Positions 1 to 6,083 of a stretch of 15,808 nt of DNA are shown here, in pieces. How positions within the stretch are numbered: the first letter of the stretch is position 1; each line of letters opens with the position of its first letter. A program made the translations under genes and the position numbers. The notes under the pieces are model-generated. The model did no database searches. It saw only the letters and a list, made by a program, of their open reading frames with translations, and was not told the DNA's origin. Source of the stretch: CBCXVS01 sp965178525 (GTDB lineage Bacteria; Tectomicrobia; Entotheonellia; Entotheonellales; Entotheonellaceae); NCBI GenBank assembly GCA_965178525.1, contig CBCXVS010000187.1:1-15808 (forward strand), read 5' to 3'.

Positions 1-61
1 CACACGGACCTGCATTTCCTTCAACTGGTTCAAACCACTTAAGTTAGGCGTCTTCAGGTCG
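1..61. other. Left-edge sequence replacing the antiporter 3' end
   Basis: Reading out of the antiporter gene on the minus strand, family-like sequence stops at about position 62. The last residues before the stop (VRPEDA) do not fit the family. One other minus-strand frame stays open to the window edge, but I do not recognise the peptide. The stretch could be the end of a mobile element or a rearrangement junction. It shares a weak gapped similarity with the right-hand window edge read outward (TTAAGT, then AAC, GTTG and GTCC in the same order). Confidence 0.25.
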
Positions 62-937
62 CACGATCAGGTCCCAAAACGTGTCGAGATGATCGCGCGT
101 CGTGTCGGACATAGCGAGGTGGCGGCCCTGATTCCCAATCAGCAACCCGGCGGCCACGATGGCCAACGGCCCGGACATGTTCAGGGCCGAGGCCAGGGCA
201 TAGCCGCCGGTGACGAGGGCGAGCGTCAACAACACCTCCACCTGATAATTGTCGATGCTTTTGAGCAGTTGGTACGTGACCCATCCCAGCGCCAGACCCA
301 ACACGATGCCGCCAAGCGCTTCTTGTAGCAAGAGCACGCCGACATGGCTCAGCTCAAAGTGGTGCTGGCCTGTGAACATTTCGAAGAGCACGAGAAAGAT
401 CACGACGCCAATGCCGTCGTTAAACAGGGATTCCCCGGCGATTTTCGTTTCCAAGGATTTGGGCGCATGGGCCTGTTTCAGCAGTCCGAGAACGGCGATC
501 GGATCAGTCGGCGAAATCAGGGCGCCAAAGACCAGACAGGCTAAAAAGGACACCTCAAAACCGATCCACGTTAATACCCAAAACATCACGCTGGCGATCA
601 GCAGCGTGGAACAGAGGATACCCACCGTGGCAAAGGTGCCGATGGCCCATTTCTGCCTGAGCAAATCGTCCAGATTGACATGCAGGGTGCCGGCGAACAG
701 GAGAAAGCTGAGCATGCCCTGCATCAGCGCTTTGGAAAAATCGATATGGGTGATGATGCGTTCGGCTTCGGCTTCGAAGCCGAAGCCTAGGTAACTGCCG
801 ACGATCAGGCTGAGTGACATCACGAGCGTGATGAGCATCAGGCCGATTGTGGTGGGAAGCCGGATAAAGCGATGGTTCAGATAGCTGAAGATTGCCGCGA
901 GTGTCGTCAGGAGGGCGATGACCTCAAAGATACTCAT
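44..937 (-). CDS. Na+/H+ antiporter, CPA1 (NhaP) type, C-terminally truncated
   Basis: This is an inner-membrane cation/proton antiporter that would exchange Na+ (or K+) for H+ in pH and salt homeostasis. The 297-residue product is a series of hydrophobic helices. It carries the CPA1 hallmark segments GALISPTDPIAV, with the ion-binding Asp, and GESLFNDGIGVV, with the Asn-Asp pair. The start is well supported: a perfect AGGAGG (944-949, minus strand) lies 6 nt before the ATG. Family members usually run beyond 400 residues. Here the protein follows the family to HLDTFWDLI, then reads VRPEDA and stops, so the last several helices are missing. Loss of the C-terminal third of the transporter domain probably abolishes transport. 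No partner gene is evident. The membrane family assignment is firm; ion specificity cannot be read from sequence. Confidence 0.85.
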   Translation of the reverse strand: MSIFEVIALLTTLAAIFSYLNHRFIRLPTTIGLMLITLVMSLSLIVGSYLGFGFEAEAERIITHIDFSKALMQGMLSFLLFAGTLHVNLDDLLRQKWAIGTFATVGILCSTLLIASVMFWVLTWIGFEVSFLACLVFGALISPTDPIAVLGLLKQAHAPKSLETKIAGESLFNDGIGVVIFLVLFEMFTGQHHFELSHVGVLLLQEALGGIVLGLALGWVTYQLLKSIDNYQVEVLLTLALVTGGYALASALNMSGPLAIVAAGLLIGNQGRHLAMSDTTRDHLDTFWDLIVRPEDA

Positions 938-1100
938 GACCTTCCTCCTTGTGCGCTGCCTTTTACAAGAACAAGGTTTTCCTTTTGCCCCAATATCGCG
1001 TCATCGTGCAGCATGAGGCACCACCTTACAAGTGTAGCGTACGCGATAGCTTGGGGGACGGACAAAGGGGTTAGGAGGGTCGATGGATGGATCGCTTATC

Positions 1101-1125
1101 GTAGGGCACATGATATGTGCCCTAC
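1101..1125. repeat. Perfect 11-bp palindrome with 3-nt loop (REP-like hairpin)
   Basis: The arms GTAGGGCACAT (1101-1111) and ATGTGCCCTAC (1115-1125) are exact reverse complements around a 3-nt loop. The element lies about 14 nt beyond the stop codon of the minus-strand dioxygenase gene, in the gap before the antiporter promoter region. No T-run follows on either strand, so a canonical intrinsic terminator is unlikely. Short GTAGGG...CCCTAC palindromes of this style are typical of dispersed REP-like intergenic elements. A hairpin stabilising the mRNA 3' end is another possibility. Confidence 0.65.
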
Positions 1126-1138
1126 TGGTGCGCATGCA

Positions 1139-2203
1139 CTAGGGCCTGAAGACGGCCAGGCATTTGTTGGAGTTGAGGACGTAGGTTTCTACGTAATCGA
1201 GAATTTCCGCTTTCCGGCCGAGTTCTTCCATGGCGCCTGCCAGACACATCCAGTTGAGGAGTTCTTGCTGCCCAGCATCCTCGATCTGCGCGGTGCTCAC
1301 CTGCCGCCAGGCATCGTAGTTGCCATCGCGCAACTCTTCAAAGCGCTGCCGATCGGCCTCGATGTCCGGCCATAGCCAGGCGTGTTTGGCGGTAAGGAAC
1401 GCATGGGACCAGCTCGACGAGGCCACTAGCGCGACGCGCCATGGACTCTCGCGCAGGGCATTGGCCGTGGCCGCGCCGATTTGCATGCACCGCTTCGGTG
1501 ACGGCCCCGGCGGATCCGCCGGCAAGTATTGGCCGTCAACTTTCCCCGGCAAGATGCCACCCCGATTGCTGATGACCTTGCTGCCGTAGCAGTTCACGGC
1601 AAAAGGCAGGACGGGATAATTCAATCCCTGCCGGTCATAATCCAGGAATAGCAGCGTATTCAAAAACGCATGGGCTAATCCCGGATGATGCAGCGGCTGG
1701 TAGGCATAGGCCATGTCACAGCCGGCCTCGATGAGCTCGCTGGTCAGGAACCGCGCGGCCTCGGCATGTCCCTGGTAGGGGAAAATTTTGTCGGCAGGCT
1801 CATGCCAGGCATTCCGTCTGTAACTGCCATCTCGGTTGGTAAACGGCCGGCATTCCATGTCCTCATACGCCAGGATGCAGAATGGCGGAATGATATCTTC
1901 CTTAAAATTTTCGTACTGATCATCGCCCCAGATGAGTAGGAAGTCGGGCTGAAACGCATCGATTTCGGCCCGGAGCTGCCGGAAACCGGCGACCAAGCGT
2001 TCGCGATGCTGCTGTGCCGCGGTGAATCCCTCGTCCTCACCGTATTCGGCCCGCATGGGCTCGGGCCAATTGTGCGGATCCTTCATCTCCTGCGGCACGC
2101 GTTCGTCTCTGGCCAGCGTGCGCCGAAGGGGGATCGCCAAGTCTTCATCCGGCGCAATGAGAGGCGGATAGTGCGTGAGCCCAATACCTAGTATCTCTCC
2201 CAT
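1139..2203 (-). CDS. LigB-family (class III) extradiol ring-cleavage dioxygenase
   Basis: The product (354 aa from the chosen start) belongs to the LigB-type non-haem iron extradiol dioxygenases, cytosolic enzymes that open catecholic rings next to the diol. The N-terminus GIGLTHYPPL supplies the first His expected for iron binding. The segment PDFLLIWGDDQYENF matches the position of the second LigB His motif but has Gln where LigB has His. A C-terminal SSSWSHAF segment and a long helical tail follow. The start at 2203 is preferred because GGGGAGGG sits 5-6 nt upstream and homology begins at MGEILG; the longer reading from 2287 adds 28 residues without family character. The substrate is unknown. 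A ring-hydroxylating oxygenase pseudogene 2.2 kb away hints at aromatic catabolism. A related non-catabolic member of the superfamily is possible. Confidence 0.85.
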   Translation of the reverse strand: MGEILGIGLTHYPPLIAPDEDLAIPLRRTLARDERVPQEMKDPHNWPEPMRAEYGEDEGFTAAQQHRERLVAGFRQLRAEIDAFQPDFLLIWGDDQYENFKEDIIPPFCILAYEDMECRPFTNRDGSYRRNAWHEPADKIFPYQGHAEAARFLTSELIEAGCDMAYAYQPLHHPGLAHAFLNTLLFLDYDRQGLNYPVLPFAVNCYGSKVISNRGGILPGKVDGQYLPADPPGPSPKRCMQIGAATANALRESPWRVALVASSSWSHAFLTAKHAWLWPDIEADRQRFEELRDGNYDAWRQVSTAQIEDAGQQELLNWMCLAGAMEELGRKAEILDYVETYVLNSNKCLAVFRP

Positions 2204-2353
2204 GATGTCCCTCCCCGATACCCTATAGCGGCGACATCCGCCGGTATCCATACGCGCGATCATCAGCTCTTGACGCTGACAACCCATCTACGATTTCTTT
2301 CCAGGATAGTCGAGTCTGGAGCGCAACGCAACCGCCAGCCGGAGACCTAGGGT

Positions 2354-2383
2354 TTGCGTCCCTGAAATCGCTTCTGCTACGAT
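2354..2383 (+). promoter_or_regulatory. Putative sigma70-type promoter for the DUF4058-HNH pair
   Basis: A -35-like TTGCGT (2354-2359) and a -10-like TACGAT (2378-2383) are separated by 18 bp. They lie about 50 bp before the DUF4058 start, in the gap between divergent genes. The match is 4 of 6 bases in the -35 box and 5 of 6 in the -10 box. Confidence 0.4.
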
Positions 2384-2438
2384 AGCACCGAGCTGGCGTG
2401 TTCGTGTAACCTCACTGGGTTTAGGGGATATGGATACG

Positions 2439-3158
2439 ATGACCTTACAGGATCATTTTCGCCCGCCCCTCAGTGCGCGCCGCCATTGGCACGCCTTTCA
2501 CAATGCGTGGGCCACTTATATGGCGTCGGATTTGAACCGGCAGTTGCCCGACGGCTACTTTGCTGAGCCGAATGTGCATTTTGGTATCGAGATCGACGTA
2601 GCTACCTTTGAGGAGATACCACAGGCCGCCTCACAGGCGGATGTCCGTGCGACATGGATACCGCCCGCTCCCGTGCAAACGGTGCCCTTTCAACTCGTCA
2701 CGGATGCCGTTGAGGTGCTGCTGTTTAACCATGATGCGGGCCCGACTCTGGTCGGCGCGATTGAACTCGTGAGTCCGGCGAATAAAGATCGTCCAGCCCA
2801 TCGCAATGCCTTCATATCGAAATGTGAAACCTATTTACAACAAGGTGTCGGGTTGGTCGTGGTCGATGTCGTCACCGGGCGCCGGGCGAACCTGCACCAG
2901 GCGTTATTAGCGCGGCTCGCCGCCGTGCCGGGCGCATCGGGTTTGGACGCCCATCTGTATACCGTTGCCTATCGGCCAGTGCAACGTGATGGCGCGCCAC
3001 GTTTGGACATATGGCAGGAAACGCTGGCCGTCGGTCATGCCCTGCCGACGATGCCCCTCTGGCTGCGCGGCGCCCTCTGCCTCCCCGTCGCCTTGGCGGC
3101 GACCTATGAACGGACGTGCCGGGAACAACGGATCGTGCCCAACGGTGCGGCTTCATAA
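2439..3158 (+). CDS. DUF4058 family protein
   Basis: The protein (239 aa from this start) matches the DUF4058 pattern. It begins with DHFRPPLSARRHWHAFHNAW, has a central GAIELVSPANKDRPAHRNAF segment followed by KCETYLQQGVGLVVVDVVTGR, and ends with conserved Trp/Pro/Leu-rich strands. The family is widespread in cyanobacteria, planctomycetes and other large-genome bacteria, and its function is not established. No signal peptide or membrane segment is seen. I chose ATG 2439 over ATG 2430 because AGGGGA (2423-2428) is 10 nt from 2439 but only 1 nt from 2430, and relatives start close to this Met; the difference is three residues. The HNH gene begins 15 nt after its stop, so the two are probably one transcript. 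The core segment has a nuclease-like feel (E-x6-NK), but I claim no activity. Confidence 0.8.
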   Translation: MTLQDHFRPPLSARRHWHAFHNAWATYMASDLNRQLPDGYFAEPNVHFGIEIDVATFEEIPQAASQADVRATWIPPAPVQTVPFQLVTDAVEVLLFNHDAGPTLVGAIELVSPANKDRPAHRNAFISKCETYLQQGVGLVVVDVVTGRRANLHQALLARLAAVPGASGLDAHLYTVAYRPVQRDGAPRLDIWQETLAVGHALPTMPLWLRGALCLPVALAATYERTCREQRIVPNGAAS

Positions 3159-3173
3159 GGCTGACGACATCCT

Positions 3174-3488
3174 ATGCAACCGTGCGCATTGTGCCGCAGA
3201 ATGGTGAGTTATACGACCAAACATCATCTGATTCCGCGGACACGGCATAAAAATAAGAAGAATAAGAAAGCATTTTCACGGCAAGAGGTGAAAGACCGAG
3301 TTGTGTTGCTTTGTCGACCCTGTCATAAAAATATCCATACCGTCTTGACTAATAAAGAGCTGGAGCGTGAGTACAATACGGTCGAAGCCTTGCAAAGCCA
3401 CCCGGACATCATGAAATTCATCGCCTGGCTCGGCACGAAACCGGATGGGACCGCCGTTCCGAGCCGAAAGCGGGAGCGGCGGTCTTAG
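3174..3488 (+). CDS. Small HNH-type zinc-finger nuclease-like protein
   Basis: The 104-residue protein has the layout of a minimal HNH domain. CxxC (C4, C7) and a second CxxC (C47, C50) would bind structural zinc. HHLIPR (H17-H18) is the catalytic first strand, and CHKNIH (H51, H55) supplies the closing His residues. Lys-rich residues 26-32 and a basic C-terminal tail (RKRERRS) suggest nucleic-acid binding. The gene is AT-richer than its neighbours around the Lys stretch. It follows the DUF4058 gene by 15 nt with only a weak AAGG upstream, so it is probably translated with it. Such small HNH proteins may be free-standing DNases or domains recruited to mobile or defence functions; the sequence does not say which. 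Function as an active nuclease is inferred from motif completeness. Confidence 0.75.
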   Translation: MQPCALCRRMVSYTTKHHLIPRTRHKNKKNKKAFSRQEVKDRVVLLCRPCHKNIHTVLTNKELEREYNTVEALQSHPDIMKFIAWLGTKPDGTAVPSRKRERRS

Positions 3489-3630
3489 ACCTTTCAGCTG
3501 CGTACTTTGGGCTCAATGTGAACCGCGAATACAGTTGGGCGAAACTCCTGGGCGGCGCAATCCCGGCGTTGAGCTGGACTTCGATTTGGCCGCGCATTGG
3601 CTCCGCTAGGTCCTCTGCCGTGACGTCACG

Positions 3631-3990
3631 CTACCTGGCGACTTTGCGGGCACGCGCCTGGCGCATATCACGCAGGTACGTCCGGACCGCATCGTAGGCT
3701 TCTTGTTTGGTCGCACACCATGGGCCGACCCAGAGGGAGGTTTGGTCGAGGGCATGAAAAATTTCCGGCTGGTAGCCGCCGCAACCCTTGTAGGTGGTAT
3801 ACGCGTACGCGGGAAGCGCCCTATGGTTCGGCTGTGATGCGCCGATGACACGCATGGCGGCGACCATGGTGACGAAACAACACTTACAGATCGGATACAG
3901 CCGTTTGCCATAGCCGATCTCTGATTTCTCGTCATGATTGCAGCTATGTAGTGATGTACCTAAACAGCGGAGTGCTTCTTCCTTCGTCAT
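3631..3990 (-). CDS. Hypothetical Cys-rich small protein
   Basis: I do not recognise this 119-residue protein. It has a Cys cluster (LYPICKCCFVTM), two further Cys near the N-terminus (C9, C17) and a CGGY motif in a Tyr/Gly-rich centre. The C-terminal region is helical and basic (TKQEAYDAVRTYLRDMRQARARK). The Cys distribution could support a metal site, but no standard finger spacing is complete. It is convergent with the HNH gene. An overlapping minus-strand frame (3606-3935) is also open, but its composition is poorer (Arg/Ser/Pro-rich), so I prefer this frame. No strong Shine-Dalgarno precedes the ATG; GAGCAGAG is the nearest purine run. A functional gene is likely but not certain. Confidence 0.5.
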   Translation of the reverse strand: MTKEEALRCLGTSLHSCNHDEKSEIGYGKRLYPICKCCFVTMVAAMRVIGASQPNHRALPAYAYTTYKGCGGYQPEIFHALDQTSLWVGPWCATKQEAYDAVRTYLRDMRQARARKVAR

Positions 3991-4357
3991 AGTCTCTGCT
4001 CGGTTCTAAGGCGTCAGTAACAATGCGTTGCCGTTTAGAGCCATCCGGGTCTTCCGGACCTGTGTGGGCGATATGGCGACCGACACGCGTTGCAGTTGTC
4101 TTGCCGGAGCGTCAGGAGCAAAACTGATGCCAACGCGTCCGACATGACAAGAGTCGTGCCATGACAGGCGCTGTGCACTCGGGATTGCGGCCATGGGGTT
4201 GCGGCGCCAAACGACACGACGTCTCAGAGGCAAGACATATCATACGCAGGAGAGGCGCCCGCCTATAGCGGCTTACCTTGACAACGCGTTGGCGCCCCCG
4301 TACTGTACCTATCGCGCAGACGTCCGGGGGCAAGAGCATACACAAAGGAGTGGCGCC
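3991..4357. other. Intergenic region upstream of the Rieske gene
   Basis: These 367 bp hold no convincing gene. Short open frames on both strands (4006-4233 and 4112-4504 minus; 4193-4357 plus) lack family character and are Arg/Pro-rich. The right half contains the promoter listed separately at 4278-4306, and a ribosome binding site AAAGGAG (4344-4350) lies 7 nt before the Rieske ATG at 4358. Confidence 0.5.
4278..4306 (+). promoter_or_regulatory. Sigma70-type promoter for the Rieske oxygenase gene
   Basis: A perfect -35 box TTGACA (4278-4283), a 17-bp spacer and a TACTGT -10 box (4301-4306) lie 52 bp before the ATG. This predicts a transcript start near 4313 and a leader of about 45 nt that includes AAAGGAG. 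It is the best promoter match in the window. Confidence 0.6.
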
Positions 4358-5513
4358 ATGCATGCGAATGGCAACCATCATTCGATACGGCGTCTGGTGG
4401 ATGTGCAGCAAGGTCTCATCAGCCGTGAGATCTTTGTCAACGAAGACATCTATCAGCAAGAGCAGGAGCAGATCTTCGCCCGCACCTGGTTGTTCGTCGG
4501 CCATGAGAGCCAGATTCCGCAGCCAGGTGATTACGTTTCCGCTTCAATGGGCGAGGAGTCCGTATTATAAACAAGCTTACCGGGAGCAATTAGATGTCTC
4601 ACAGTGGGGCCTGATTGAAGTCGCCCAGATGATCAATTACAAGGGCGCGATTTGGGCCACGTGGGACGAGGCGGCGCCGCCCTTTCTGCAGTATCTGGGC
4701 GAGATGAAGCGCTATCTCGATACGGTACTCGACTGCCGGGACGGCCGCGAGGGCGGCTCAGAGGTGATTGGCGGCGTGCAAAAATGGGTGCTGCCAGCCA
4801 ACTGGAAATTTGCCGCCGAGAACTTCGCCGGGGATGCGTATCACAATATCAGTCACCGGTCCGTTGACATGGTCGGCATCGGCCCGAGCGGCGAAGGACG
4901 CCGGGACAACACCGAGCGGACCTTCTCGAAGCGGGTTTCCAGCGCCATGCCCCATTTGGGCCATAGCGCCGTCTCCATCCTCGAACCGGAGGACATGCCA
5001 CACGTTCCGGTGTACCAAAATACGCCCCTCATTAGGGAATATTTTCAACACGTTTATGAGGAGCGGAAGCGGCGTCTAGGGCCGGAGGCACGCCTACAAG
5101 GGCTCGTGGGCACCGTGTTTCCCAACATGTCGTATCTGGCCCGGCAGCCGCGCTCCATCGACGTGTGGCAGCCGCGCGGCGCCTTGCAAACGGAAGCCTG
5201 GCGCTGGTTTCTGGTCGACAAAGACGCGCCGCAAGAAGTGAAGGATGTGATGCGCCACTACGCCATGCGCTATTCCGGCCCCGGCGGCCTCACGGAACAG
5301 GACGATATGGAGAATTGGAACTACGCCTCGGCGGCGAGCAAAGGCGTGATTGCACGGCGGTATCCGTATAACTACGAGATGGGTCTGGGACTGGCGTACG
5401 CCGACTACGGCGTCCCGGGCGTGGCGACAGAACGGATTTCCGAGCACAACCAGCGGGGTTTCTACCAGCGCTGGGTCCAACTCATGGATGCCCGGCATTG
5501 GGAAGACATCTGA
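4358..5513 (+). pseudogene. Rieske-type aromatic ring-hydroxylating oxygenase alpha subunit, Rieske centre deleted
   Basis: Intact relatives are alpha subunits that use a Rieske [2Fe-2S] cluster and a mononuclear iron to add O2 to aromatic rings. The first frame (4358-4570) encodes the N-terminal family region, ending SASMGEESVL before a stop. From 4560 a second frame (PYYKQAYREQ...) continues the family to the stop at 5511-5513. That part includes the bridging Asp and the iron ligands in NFAGDAYHNISH, and the late acidic ligand region EQDDMENW. Between GEESV and PYYK, family members have roughly 50 residues containing CxH...CxxH. These are absent, and the frame changes, so about 160 nt that are not a multiple of three appear deleted. 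No functional oxygenase can be made from this copy. The start is fixed by AAAGGAG 7 nt upstream. Longer frames starting at 4193 and 4278 read outside the family at their 5' ends. Confidence 0.85.
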
Positions 5514-6083
5514 TCGACGCAGGGCGCGACGGGTCGATACCAACCTTCCGTGTTCCTTCGCGTCCTGCGTAGAGCCGAAAATTGGCAGCCCCTCTCGACA
5601 ACTCATTTCAATCAACTGGGTTTTGGGAGCCCAGCGGCTGAGTTCCGCGCGGCCAGGAATCGCAAATTATCCTCGTCCAAATGTTTTTGGGGCGTTTTTG
5701 GGGTGTTCAACATTTATATTCTCATATATTATGACGCCTTTCTACCCGAGTAACACCGCCATAGCAGATAAGGTGCAAAGCCGTGTCAAACAGGATTGAG
5801 ACCCGGACTTTTTCATTGCACCTAGCCATTTCATATCAGTAAATTATGTCAACTGCAGAATATTGCGTCAGAATGGGAAACAGACCGGCATGTTATTCCA
5901 AAGCTCTCCGTATTTGGCGCCAACCTGATCTGACGGCTCATATTTTGCCGCATCAGGCGGCCCAGCCGATATCTCATATTCCAGCTTTCCTAGATGGCAC
6001 ACGAGGATCAACTCCGCCTCGTGCAGAGGGTGTCTGGCGCCTGTCAGCCAGGGCACAAAATCCGTACAACGAGGGAGGGAGGG
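5514..6083. other. Non-coding stretch upstream of the PKS operon
   Basis: These 570 bp contain no supported gene; the short frames present (5550-5753, 5846-6106 plus; 5868-6056 minus) look random. The middle is AT-richer than its surroundings (about 5690-5850). It includes an 11-bp tandem repeat, GTTTTTGGGGC/GTTTTTGGGGT (5683-5704). A weak promoter candidate is TTGCAC (5816-5821), an 18-bp spacer and TAAATT (5840-5845). Control of the PKS operon probably lies here, but no operator is evident. A strong purine-rich ribosome binding site, GAGGGAGGGAGGG (6071-6083), directly precedes the PKS ATG. Confidence 0.45.
5517..5570 (+). terminator. Hairpin just after the Rieske gene, terminator-like
   Basis: The arms ACGCAGGGCGCG (5517-5528) and CGCGTCCTGCGT (5559-5570) pair over 12 positions with one G-U wobble around a 30-nt loop. 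The hairpin begins 4 nt after the stop codon. There is no T-run downstream, so intrinsic termination is uncertain; it may instead protect the mRNA 3' end. Confidence 0.4.

Noticed and set aside
872..1375. Plus-strand frame of 167 codons
   Set aside because: It overlaps the starts and ends of two supported minus-strand genes and shows no family features.
3620..3629. Palindrome GTGACGTCAC next to the hypothetical gene stop
   Set aside because: It is only 10 bp long and one copy was seen, in a 3' gap where an operator is unlikely; chance is a sufficient explanation.
3606..3935. Alternative minus-strand gene overlapping 3631-3990
   Set aside because: Its composition is rich in Arg, Ser and Pro, typical of an off-frame reading; the 3631-3990 frame has a more protein-like composition.
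4006..4233. Minus-strand frames upstream of the Rieske gene
   Set aside because: They are Arg/Pro-rich, have no ribosome binding site and no recognisable motif; the region carries a promoter for the opposite strand.
4278..4560. Long plus-strand frame 4278-5513 taken as one intact oxygenase gene
   Set aside because: Its first 94 codons are out of frame with the family; the true N-terminus is in the frame starting at 4358 with a proper ribosome binding site. Only the part from 4560 on is genuine.
5350..5799. Plus-strand frame of 149 codons overlapping the Rieske gene end
   Set aside because: The first part is an off-frame reading of the oxygenase and the rest lies in an AT-rich gap without protein-like patterns.
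5994..6083. PKS start at 5994
   Set aside because: The 30 extra residues have no PKS character, and a very strong purine-rich ribosome binding site sits just before ATG 6084.
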